This document shows, piece after piece, positions 1-4,682 of a stretch of DNA of 5,319 nucleotides. The DNA lies in NCBI GenBank assembly GCA_036389695.1, contig DASVWG010000270.1, forward strand, positions 1 to 5,319. The letters are read 5' to 3'. A program made the position numbers and the translations under genes. Under the pieces are notes generated by a model, which did no database searches, was not told the origin of the DNA, and worked only from the letters and a program-made list of their open reading frames with translations. Each line of letters opens with the position of its first letter. Position 1 is the first letter of the stretch. The stretch is from JALZHR01 sp036389695 (GTDB taxonomy: Bacteria > Acidobacteriota > Blastocatellia > Pyrinomonadales > Pyrinomonadaceae).

Positions 1-219
1 GAATCCGGCGTGCAGGAGGCGACTGTGCCGTTCAGAACGCTGAAAGATTTAAGCAGTTTTTTTGAAGACCAAGGTCGGAAAGCGTTGGAAGCGGGTTTGA
101 AAAGCGGGCGTTATGTGCCGATGTCCGAATTGGAAATAATACAAATGAAACAGGCGCGCGTCGATAAACAGACGGCGATGTATGAACAGTTTCAAGATTC
201 AGCGACGGTGAGGTTATGA
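1..219 (+). CDS. 3' end of an unrecognised gene (partial, 72 codons visible)
   Basis: The frame is open from the first base of the window to the TGA at 217-219, so the gene starts upstream and only its last 72 residues are seen. The visible part is soluble and highly charged, with no membrane segment. It contains alternating hydrophobic and charged residues (around FFEDQGRKALEAGLKSGRY and ELEIIQMKQARVDKQ) that suggest amphipathic helices. I do not recognise a family. Its stop overlaps the next start as ATGA (216-219), which implies translational coupling and a shared transcript with the ABC ATPase, so a role alongside that transporter is plausible but unproven. An internal GTG at 10 is in frame, but nothing supports it as the true start. 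That the frame is coding is fairly sure; the function is unknown. Confidence 0.7.
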   Translation, partial: ESGVQEATVPFRTLKDLSSFFEDQGRKALEAGLKSGRYVPMSELEIIQMKQARVDKQTAMYEQFQDSATVRL

Positions 220-1157
220 ATCCAATCATCGAAATCGAAAATTTAACCAAAGATTACGAAACCGGCTTCTGGCGAAAGAAAAAAACGCGCGCGCTCGACG
301 GTTTAAGCTTACAGGTCGAAAGCGGGCAGATTTTCGGATTCCTCGGCGGCAATGGCGCGGGCAAAACGACGACGATAAAGCTCCTGATGCGGCTTTTGTT
401 TCCGACCGACGGCACGGCGCGCATTTTAGGACGCGACATCGCCGACGTCAAAATGCACGCCCGCATCGGTTATTGTCCCGAAAACCCGTATTTTTACGAT
501 TATCTGACCGCGCGCGAATTGATGATGTATTTCGGCGAGCTTTTCGGTTACGACGCGCCGACGCGCAAGCGAAAAACCGAAGAGCTTTTAACGCGCGTCG
601 GTCTGGACGAAAAGGATTGGAAAAAACAGCTCCGCAAATTTTCGAAAGGAATGCTCCAGCGCGTCGGCTTGGCGCAGGCTTTAATCAACGAGCCGGAAAT
701 CGTTTTTCTCGACGAGCCGATGAGCGGGCTCGACCCGATCGGCAGGCGCGAGATTCGCGAATTGATAACGGATTTGCGCGCGCGCGGCACGACCGTTTTT
801 ATGTCCACGCATATCCTGTCGGACATCGAAGCGCTCTGCGACCAGGTCGCGATTTTGCGCGCCGGAAAGCTCGCGGCGACCGGAAAGCTCGACGAATTAT
901 TAACGCAAAGCGGCGAAACGCAGGGTTTCGAAGTCAATCTGAAAGGAATTTCGGCGGAAATGATAAACCAAAATTTAGCCGAACTCGGCGGCGCGAGCGT
1001 TTCCGCGAAACCAAACGGCATCAGCATTCAGGTTTTATCCGAAATTGATGTCGAAAAAGTCCTGGCAATCTCCAAAGCATCGGGCGGCAAGCTGATTTCC
1101 GTTCAGCCGGTGAAACAATCGCTCGAAGAATTATTTGTCAAATCAACTGAGAACTGA
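216..1157 (+). CDS. ABC transporter ATP-binding protein, ABC-2 / CcmA-NatA type
   Basis: This is the cytoplasmic ATPase subunit of an ABC transporter, expected to hydrolyse ATP and power an integral-membrane permease. It has 313 residues. Walker A is GGNGAGKT at about residues 44-51, with Gly in place of the usual Pro at position 45. The Q-loop region reads IGYCPEN (84-90), with Glu where many families have Gln, as is common in this subfamily. The signature is FSKGMLQ (142-148), a frequent variant of LSGGQ. Walker B and the catalytic Glu are IVFLDEP (162-168), the D-loop is SGLDP (170-174), and the switch His is H199 in STHIL. Residues from about 230 onward form the C-terminal accessory domain typical of this group. 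The start is chosen from the ATGA overlap and a GGTGAGG Shine-Dalgarno at 207-213. No permease follows; the next gene converges, so the partner must be upstream or unlinked. The last codons and the TGA stop lie inside a heptamer repeat. Substrate unknown. Confidence 0.95.
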   Translation: MNPIIEIENLTKDYETGFWRKKKTRALDGLSLQVESGQIFGFLGGNGAGKTTTIKLLMRLLFPTDGTARILGRDIADVKMHARIGYCPENPYFYDYLTARELMMYFGELFGYDAPTRKRKTEELLTRVGLDEKDWKKQLRKFSKGMLQRVGLAQALINEPEIVFLDEPMSGLDPIGRREIRELITDLRARGTTVFMSTHILSDIEALCDQVAILRAGKLAATGKLDELLTQSGETQGFEVNLKGISAEMINQNLAELGGASVSAKPNGISIQVLSEIDVEKVLAISKASGGKLISVQPVKQSLEELFVKSTEN

Positions 1158-1218
1158 TAGTTGATAACTGATAGTTGTTTGGCTTTCACTATCAGTTATC
1201 AGTTATCAACTATCAGTT
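1145..1218. repeat. Inverted tandem-heptamer element, AACTGAT family (element A)
   Basis: The left arm consists of 7-bp units starting at 1145, 1152, 1159, 1166 and 1173 (AACTGAG, AACTGAT, AGTTGAT, AACTGAT, then a degenerate AGTTGTT). The right arm is the same family in reverse orientation (1191-1218, with a degenerate unit at 1184-1190). A perfect 21-bp stem is possible between 1152-1172 and 1198-1218. An alternative register pairs 1167-1175 with 1188-1196 because the right arm has one more clean unit. The element lies between two convergent genes and contains the stop codons of both: TGA at 1155-1157 for the ABC gene and TAA (complement of 1217-1219) for the minus-strand gene. There is no poly-T tail, so it is not a classic intrinsic terminator, although it could still act as a bidirectional transcript-end hairpin. 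Confidence 0.93.
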
Positions 1219-1702
1219 ATTCAGCTTTTATCGCCGTCACTTTCCAGCGAATCATCGCGCGGTCGTCGTCTTTGCTGAAGCCTTCAATCATAACTCTGAC
1301 GGGCATTGTTTCATTGGTTCCGAGCTTTTCCTGCTGGTTCGGAACGACCGTCAGAGTTTTATCTTTCACGGGTTTTCCGAGCTGGTCGACGACCGTGACT
1401 TTAATCTCCAATCCGGTCAGAGTTTTGTCCGAAAAATTCCGGATTTTACCGGCAATAAACATGGTAATCGTGCCCATTCCGGTCGGCGACTGCATGGTGT
1501 TGTTTTCGTCTGTTTGAATGACGATTCTTTTCGTCAGCGCCTCAAATTCGGGCGTTCCCTCGCGGACCGCGCCTTCCATTTGCTGCTGCTGTATCGCCTG
1601 TCTCGACGTGCAGGTCGAGTAAAATCCGCTGGTGGTGATAAATAATAAGACTGCGACCAACACGGTTCCGATAATTTTTTTGCCGTTTCCAGATGAATCC
1701 AT
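1217..1702 (-). CDS. Small membrane-anchored protein of unknown function
   Basis: The 161-residue product has a short polar N-terminus with KK, then one hydrophobic segment at about residues 10-27 (IIGTVLVAVLLFITTSGF), then a soluble domain. That arrangement fits a single-pass inner-membrane protein with its domain outside the cytoplasm. From about residue 78 the pattern GKIRNFSDKTLTGLEIKVTV, then DQLGKPV, then a polar-terminated strand and a final RWKVTAIK resembles the beta-sandwich of FxLYD-like domains, in which a G-x-(V/I)-x-N start is followed by alternating strands. That assignment is by pattern only. Cys31 has no acceptable lipobox before it (YSTC), so I do not call it a lipoprotein. 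The start is supported by GAAGGAA (complement of 1709-1715), six bases from ATG. The stop is supplied by the neighbouring heptamer repeat. The gene converges on the ABC gene and diverges from the Nudix gene. Coding status is likely; function unknown. Confidence 0.85.
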   Translation of the reverse strand: MDSSGNGKKIIGTVLVAVLLFITTSGFYSTCTSRQAIQQQQMEGAVREGTPEFEALTKRIVIQTDENNTMQSPTGMGTITMFIAGKIRNFSDKTLTGLEIKVTVVDQLGKPVKDKTLTVVPNQQEKLGTNETMPVRVMIEGFSKDDDRAMIRWKVTAIKAE

Positions 1703-1737
1703 AACTATTTCCTTCGTCTATTAGTTAGATGGCGGTT

Positions 1738-1766
1738 TTGGAAAAAAGTTCCCTGTAAGTTAGCAT
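1738..1766 (+). promoter_or_regulatory. Possible promoter for the Nudix gene
   Basis: TTGGAA (1738-1743) and TAGCAT (1761-1766) are separated by 17 bp in the 85-bp divergent gap. Each box matches the sigma-70 consensus at four of six positions, so this is a weak candidate. Transcription from it would start near 1773 and give a leader of about 15 bases. No clear promoter could be picked for the divergent minus-strand gene. Confidence 0.3.
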
Positions 1767-1787
1767 TTTAAGAAAATTATCAAACTT

Positions 1788-2324
1788 ATGAAACCCGAAC
1801 TTATCGAAAACAAGGAAATTTACAAAGGCAAAATCTTCGACGTTTCGCTCGCCACCGTCCGCGAAGAAAATATAACGTATGACCGCGAAATCGTTTCGCA
1901 CTACGGCAGCGCGGTTATCGTGCCGGTTTTTGCGGACAAAACCGTCGCTTTAGTCCGGCAATATCGTCACGCCGCCGGAAAATATCTTTTGGAGATTCCC
2001 GCCGGTTCGCTGAAAAAGGGCGAAGACCCGGAACTGGGAGCGCGGCGCGAGCTGGAAGAAGAAATTGGCGTCGCGGCGCAGCGAATCGAAAAGCTCACCG
2101 AATTTTACGTTTCGCCCGGTTTTCTGACCGAAAAAATGCACGTTTTTCTGGCGACGGAATTGACCGAAGTCGGACAAAATCTCGAAGAAGACGAGCTGCT
2201 TTCGATTGAAAGACACGATTTCCCGACGCTTTTCCGGATGATTTCACGCGGCGAGCTTGAAGACGCGAAAACGATGGTCGGGCTTATTCTGGCAGGCGCG
2301 CGGCTCGGCTTTTCGTTTTCCTAG
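1788..2324 (+). CDS. Nudix hydrolase, ADP-ribose pyrophosphatase type
   Basis: The protein is predicted to cleave a nucleoside diphosphate sugar, most likely ADP-ribose to AMP and ribose 5-phosphate, in the cytoplasm with Mg2+. It has 178 residues, normal for the NudF/ADPRase group. The complete Nudix box G-x5-E-x7-R-E-L-x-E-E-x-G-V spans residues 73-95 (from GSLKKGED to EEIGV), with every metal-binding Glu present. Just before it, VRQYRHAAGKYLLEIPAGS (56-74) is the arrangement typical of ADP-ribose pyrophosphatases, and TEFYVSPGFLTEKMHVFLA (104-122) is the matching downstream segment. Other ADP-sugar substrates cannot be excluded. The ATG at 1788 fits the usual N-terminus, but no Shine-Dalgarno is visible before it. 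The TAG stop lies two bases before the rplM promoter, so this gene is probably transcribed separately from the ribosomal block. Confidence 0.95.
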   Translation: MKPELIENKEIYKGKIFDVSLATVREENITYDREIVSHYGSAVIVPVFADKTVALVRQYRHAAGKYLLEIPAGSLKKGEDPELGARRELEEEIGVAAQRIEKLTEFYVSPGFLTEKMHVFLATELTEVGQNLEEDELLSIERHDFPTLFRMISRGELEDAKTMVGLILAGARLGFSFS

Positions 2325-2325
2325 C

Positions 2326-2355
2326 TTGACAATGTTAAACGATTTTCGATATTCT
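2326..2355 (+). promoter_or_regulatory. Sigma-70-type promoter for rplM
   Basis: A perfect -35 box TTGACA (2326-2331) is followed after 18 bp by TATTCT (2350-2355). It begins two bases after the Nudix stop and points at rplM, with a predicted start of transcription near 2362 and a leader of about 37 bases. It is the best promoter match in the window and the expected place for the promoter of the rplM-rpsI transcript. Confidence 0.75.
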
Positions 2356-2359
2356 AACA

Positions 2360-2386
2360 GTTCGCGTTCTAGCGAAAATTCCGAAC
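2360..2386 (+). other. rplM: Short alternative hairpins in the rplM leader
   Basis: TTCGC (2361-2365) can pair with GCGAA (2372-2376). The overlapping GTTCG (2360-2364) can instead pair with CGAAC (2382-2386), which ends next to the AGAG Shine-Dalgarno at 2387-2390. The two pairings exclude each other. L13 represses its own operon in E. coli, so a leader switch is conceivable, but five-base stems are easily found by chance. Confidence 0.25.
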
Positions 2387-2398
2387 AGAGTGACACTT

Positions 2399-2833
2399 AT
2401 GAGTACATATTTTCCCAGCGGAAAAGGGCTGGCAGAAAATCGCAAATGGTTTGTGGTAGATGCGAAAGGCAAAACGGTCGGTCGCCTGGCGACGGAAGTG
2501 GCGCGTATTTTATCGGGCAAAAACAATCCGCAGTGGACGCCGTTTATGGATATGGGCGACCACGTGATTGTTATCAACGCCCGTCACGCTATCTTTACCG
2601 GCGGCAAAACGGAACAGAAGATGTATCGGCATCACACGCTTTATCCGGGCGGCTTGCGCGAGATTTCGGTCAAAGACCAGTTAGCCAAGCATCCCGAACG
2701 AGTGCTGGAATCGGCGATTAAAGGCATGCTGCCGAAAACCAAGCTCGGCAAAGCGATGGCGAAAAAGCTGAAAGTTTACGCCGACGCCGACCACAGCCAC
2801 ACGGCGCAGAAGCCGGAAACCTTAGAGTTATAA
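2399..2833 (+). CDS. rplM: 50S ribosomal protein L13
   Basis: L13 is an early-assembly protein of the large ribosomal subunit that binds 23S rRNA. The 144-residue product has the normal family length. Characteristic stretches are WFVVDAKGKTVGRLATEVA (residues 17-35), GDHVIVINA in the middle, and TGGKTEQKMYRHHTLYPGG, followed by ISVKDQLAKHPERVLESAIKGMLPK, matching the conserved core. The ATG at 2399 is preferred over an in-frame GTG at 2390 because MSTYFPSGKG is a typical L13 N-terminus and AGAG (2387-2390) sits eight bases upstream; nothing resembling a Shine-Dalgarno precedes the GTG. A strong promoter lies just upstream. The gene is followed by rpsI, its usual partner, but across an unusually wide 110-bp gap filled by a heptamer foldback element. 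Confidence 0.98.
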   Translation: MSTYFPSGKGLAENRKWFVVDAKGKTVGRLATEVARILSGKNNPQWTPFMDMGDHVIVINARHAIFTGGKTEQKMYRHHTLYPGGLREISVKDQLAKHPERVLESAIKGMLPKTKLGKAMAKKLKVYADADHSHTAQKPETLEL

Positions 2834-2841
2834 AAATTTTA

Positions 2842-2939
2842 GATTTTAGATTTTAGATTTTAGATTTTGGATTGGAAGCGGAAAAATCAAATTAAAAATC
2901 CTTATCCAATCGCAAATCTAAAATCTAAAATCGGCAATC
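2842..2939. repeat. Inverted tandem-heptamer element, GATTTTA family (element B)
   Basis: The left arm has five 7-bp units from 2842 to 2876 (GATTTTA three times, GATTTTG, GATTGGA). The right arm has five from 2905 to 2939, which on the complementary strand read GATTGCC, GATTTTA, GATTTTA, GATTTGC, GATTGGA. Aligned unit by unit, 30 of 35 positions can pair, with three units matching perfectly, including the innermost GATTGGA. The spacer is 28 bp. The element lies between rplM and rpsI, ends four bases before the rpsI ATG, and would form a long AT-rich hairpin in the transcript. No poly-T tract follows it. Confidence 0.92.
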
Positions 2940-2943
2940 AGTT

Positions 2944-3336
2944 ATGGCAGACATTCAATATTACGGAACAGGCAGAAGAAAAACTTCGACGGCAAGAGTT
3001 TATTTGCGTCCGGGCAGCGGCGAAATCAAAATCAATCGCCGCGATTTCGATACTTATTTTCCCAACGAAGCGCTGCGGATGATTATTCGTCAGCCGCTCC
3101 GCTTGACGGACACGACCGAGAAATTCAACATTCTGGTGAATGTTGACGGCGGCGGCGTTGCCGGACAAGCCGGCGCGGTGCGTCACGGCATCACCCGCGC
3201 TTTGATGGAATATAACCCGGATTTGCGTTCGACCTTGAAAAAAGCCGGACTCGTCACGCGCGACCCGCGCAAGAAAGAACGTAAGAAATACGGACAGAAA
3301 GGCGCGCGTAAACGCTTCCAGTTCTCGAAGAGATAA
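2944..3336 (+). CDS. rpsI: 30S ribosomal protein S9
   Basis: S9 is a small-subunit protein whose C-terminal tail reaches the P-site tRNA. The 130-residue protein shows QYYGTGRRKTSTARVYLRPG (residues 5-24), the central VDGGGVAGQAGAVRHGITRAL, and the terminal KKYGQKGARKRFQFSKR, ending in the universal SKR that contacts the tRNA anticodon stem. It is complete and normal in length. The ATG at 2944 is certain from homology, yet the preceding bases (CGGCAATCAGTT) contain no Shine-Dalgarno; the heptamer element occupies that position. Initiation must be non-canonical or depend on the low structure between the hairpin and the ATG. It probably shares the rplM transcript. Confidence 0.98.
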   Translation: MADIQYYGTGRRKTSTARVYLRPGSGEIKINRRDFDTYFPNEALRMIIRQPLRLTDTTEKFNILVNVDGGGVAGQAGAVRHGITRALMEYNPDLRSTLKKAGLVTRDPRKKERKKYGQKGARKRFQFSKR

Positions 3337-3340
3337 TATT

Positions 3341-3413
3341 AGTTGATAACTGATAACTGATAGTGGATAGTTTATTCTTCTCACTATCAGTTATCAGTTA
3401 TCAACTATCAGTT
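3341..3413. repeat. Inverted tandem-heptamer element, AACTGAT family (element C)
   Basis: Left-arm units start at 3341, 3348, 3355, 3362 and 3369 (AGTTGAT, AACTGAT, AACTGAT, AGTGGAT, AGTTTAT). Right-arm units run 3386-3413 in inverted orientation. A perfect 26-bp stem forms between 3340-3365 and 3382-3407 with a 16-nt loop. Its right arm (3382-3414) is identical over 33 bases to 1187-1219 of element A, while the loops differ. It starts four bases after the rpsI stop and ends before the rpsB leader. No poly-T tract follows. Confidence 0.94.
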
Positions 3414-3423
3414 AATTAAACCA

Positions 3424-3480
3424 TCACCAAAATTTATTGGTTTGTCAACGCGAAATTTTGGTGAGTACAAAAACCAATAA
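3424..3480 (+). promoter_or_regulatory. rpsB: Structured rpsB leader: two interlocking stems before the Shine-Dalgarno
   Basis: Stem 1 pairs 3424-3435 (TCACCAAAATTT) with 3453-3464 over 12 perfect base pairs. Stem 2 pairs 3434-3443 (TTATTGGTTT) with 3471-3480 over 10 perfect base pairs. The 5' arm of stem 2 lies in the loop of stem 1 and its 3' arm abuts GGAGAG at 3481, so the topology is either a pseudoknot or two alternating hairpins. The connecting segments are 0, 9 and 6 bases, which makes a full pseudoknot strained and favours alternation or partial pairing. S2 controls its own rpsB leader in enteric bacteria, so an autoregulatory site is a reasonable inference. An alternative reading is a promoter, TTGTCA (3442-3447) with TACAAA (3466-3471). 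Confidence 0.5.
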
Positions 3481-3486
3481 GGAGAG
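3479..3486 (+). promoter_or_regulatory. rpsB: Strong Shine-Dalgarno that fixes the TTG start of rpsB
   Basis: AAGGAGAG ends six bases before the TTG at 3493. It is the strongest ribosome binding site in the window and settles the rare TTG as the start, since the next in-frame ATG (3508) would cut into the conserved N-terminus and is 21 bases from the site. Its first two bases fall in the 3' arm of leader stem 2. Confidence 0.85.
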
Positions 3487-3492
3487 TAAGTT

Positions 3493-4473
3493 TTGGCTAC
3501 AGTTACGATGAAAGAACTCCTCGAAGCCGGAGTTCACTTTGGACACCAGGTTCGCCGTTGGAATCCGAAAATGAAAGAATACATTTTCGGAGAACGCAAC
3601 GGCATTTATATTATTGACCTGCAAAAAACGCAGAAATTGTTTCGCGACGCGCTGAATTACGTGCAGACTTCGCTGGCAGAACGTCCGAATCAGATGGTGC
3701 TGTTCGTCGGCACAAAACGTCAGGCGCAGGACGCGATTAAAGAAGAAGCCGAACGCGCCGGAATGTATTACATCAATAATCGCTGGCTCGGCGGACTGCT
3801 GACTAACTTTCAGACCGTTCAGCAATCGGTCAAAAAAATGAAAGACATCGAAGCGATGAAAGAAGACGGTCGCTTTGAGATGCTGACGAAAAAAGAGCGC
3901 CTGCAAAAAGACCGCGAATACGATGGCTTGATGAAGAATCTGGCGGGCATCAAGGACATGAAACGCCTGCCCGATATGCTTTTCATCATCGACGTGCGCA
4001 AGGAAGAAATTGCCGTCGCCGAAGCCAATCGTCTGGGCATTCCGGTCGTCGCGGTGGTCGATACGAACTGCTCGCCGGAAGGCATCGACCAAGTGATTCC
4101 GGGCAATGACGACGCGCTGCGGGCGATTCGCCTTTTCGCTTCGCGCATTGCCGACGCGATTATCGAAGGCAAACAAATCGGAACCGAAGGCAACGTCGCG
4201 GTTGACACTGCGGCTGAGGAAATCGAAGAAGAACCGATTGAGCTGGCGACGATTTTAACCGCTGACAGAAGCTTCGGCTCGGCGGATGCGACGCATCAAG
4301 ACCCGGCGGCGGCGGTCGCCGGCGAAGGCTCGAAGCGCGTTGACGGCGCGGAAGGCGGCGGAGAGACGATTCATTCCGACCTCGACGCCGGAATTCTGGT
4401 TTCCGACGACATTCAAAACGCGACGGACGCAAATGCGCCGAAAGAGGAAAGCACGGAAGCAACCGCTAGTTAA
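3493..4473 (+). CDS. rpsB: 30S ribosomal protein S2 with a long acidic C-terminal tail
   Basis: S2 joins the small subunit late and helps bind S1 and mRNA. The core, residues 1 to about 228, is fully conserved: GVHFGHQVRRWNPKMKEYIF (13-32), IYIIDLQKT, LFVGTKRQAQDAI, NNRWLGGLLTNF, LPDMLFIIDVRKEEIAVAEA, and GIPVVAVVDTNCSPEGIDQ before NDDALRAIRLFASRIADAI. Residues 229-326 form an additional tail of about 98 residues with 23 Asp/Glu and only four Lys/Arg, rich in Ala, Gly and Thr and without predicted fold, giving 326 residues against a usual 230-260. The frame stays open with the same codon style and ends at TAA, so the tail looks real and not a frameshift. Translation starts at TTG behind a strong Shine-Dalgarno. 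The gene is paired with tsf as in most bacteria. Confidence 0.98.
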   Translation: MATVTMKELLEAGVHFGHQVRRWNPKMKEYIFGERNGIYIIDLQKTQKLFRDALNYVQTSLAERPNQMVLFVGTKRQAQDAIKEEAERAGMYYINNRWLGGLLTNFQTVQQSVKKMKDIEAMKEDGRFEMLTKKERLQKDREYDGLMKNLAGIKDMKRLPDMLFIIDVRKEEIAVAEANRLGIPVVAVVDTNCSPEGIDQVIPGNDDALRAIRLFASRIADAIIEGKQIGTEGNVAVDTAAEEIEEEPIELATILTADRSFGSADATHQDPAAAVAGEGSKRVDGAEGGGETIHSDLDAGILVSDDIQNATDANAPKEESTEATAS

Positions 4474-4496
4474 CCGAAATTAAAAATTTTATTTCT

Positions 4497-4544
4497 AAAA
4501 GCGTAGCTTTAAACCGTGAAAAAGTCGGCGGCTACGCTTTTTTT
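4497..4544 (+). terminator. Intrinsic terminator after rpsB
   Basis: AAAAGCGTAGC (4497-4507) pairs perfectly with GCTACGCTTTT (4531-4541) over 11 bp, and the 3' arm merges into a run of seven T at 4538-4544. The 23-nt loop can add a three-base inner stem (CCG 4514-4516 with CGG 4526-4528). It begins 24 bases after the rpsB stop, so part or all of the rpsB transcript should end here before tsf. An alternative nine-base pairing, AGCTTTAAA (4505-4513) with TTTAAAGCT (4542-4550), overlaps the stem and would weaken it. Confidence 0.85.
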
Positions 4545-4546
4545 AA

Positions 4547-4665
4547 AGCTATTAGCTATTAGCGGTTAGCTGTTAGCTAAATTTTTTGAAAATTGCAATT
4601 TATAAATTTATTGAAATTTTAACAGTAGGCAAAAGCTAACGGCTAATTGCTAACAGCTAATTGCT
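4547..4665. repeat. Inverted tandem-heptamer element, AGCTATT family (element D)
   Basis: Five left-arm units run 4547-4581 (AGCTATT, AGCTATT, AGCGGTT, AGCTGTT, AGCTAAA). Five right-arm units run 4631-4665 and read on the complement AGCAATT, AGCTGTT, AGCAATT, AGCCGTT, AGCTTTT. Unit-by-unit, 27 of 35 positions can pair; AGC is invariant in all ten units. The 49-bp spacer between the arms (4582-4630) is very AT-rich and includes the 12-bp palindrome AAATTGCAATTT at 4590-4601. TATAAA is present at 4601-4606, but no well-spaced -35 goes with it. The right arm ends seven bases before the GGAG Shine-Dalgarno of tsf. It is the most diverged of the four elements. Confidence 0.88.
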
Positions 4666-4682
4666 AAAAGATGGAGATTATT

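Noticed and set aside
473..1048. 191-codon plus-strand frame inside the ABC gene
   Set aside because: It is an arginine-rich frame-shifted reading of a gene whose Walker A, signature, Walker B and His switch are all in the other frame.
1145..1218. Element A (and C) as classic intrinsic terminators
   Set aside because: The stems are long but AT-rich and no T run follows either side, unlike the clear terminator at 4497-4544.
1610..1612. Lipoprotein cysteine (Cys31) in the minus-strand protein
   Set aside because: The preceding residues YST do not fit a lipobox, which needs a small residue such as Gly, Ala or Ser directly before Cys and usually Leu at -3.
1161..1645. Plus-strand open frames starting in or beside element A
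   Set aside because: They run through inverted repeat units that lack stops in this orientation and then antisense to the better supported minus-strand gene, which has a Shine-Dalgarno and a plausible membrane segment.
2390..2398. GTG at 2390 as the rplM start
   Set aside because: No Shine-Dalgarno precedes it and the extra three residues are not typical; ATG at 2399 fits both the family and AGAG at 2387-2390.
2837..2939. CRISPR array or insertion sequence
   Set aside because: The units are 7 bp, adjacent and without spacers, and no transposase, cas gene or target-site duplication is visible around any of the four elements.
3442..3471. Promoter TTGTCA with TACAAA upstream of rpsB
   Set aside because: The -10 matches only four of six and the spacer is 18 bp. 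The paired arms explain these bases better, although the promoter is kept as an alternative.
3445..4176. 243-codon minus-strand open frame opposite rpsB
   Set aside because: It lies antisense to an unambiguous S2 gene, has no family features, and arises from the coding strand's codon bias. The same applies to the minus-strand frames at 548-1027, 1950-2216, 2938-3384 and 4872-5306.
4586..4606. tsf promoter from TTGAAA and TATAAA in the element D spacer
   Set aside because: The boxes are only nine bases apart, and no -35 lies at 16-18 bp from TATAAA; the region is simply AT-rich.
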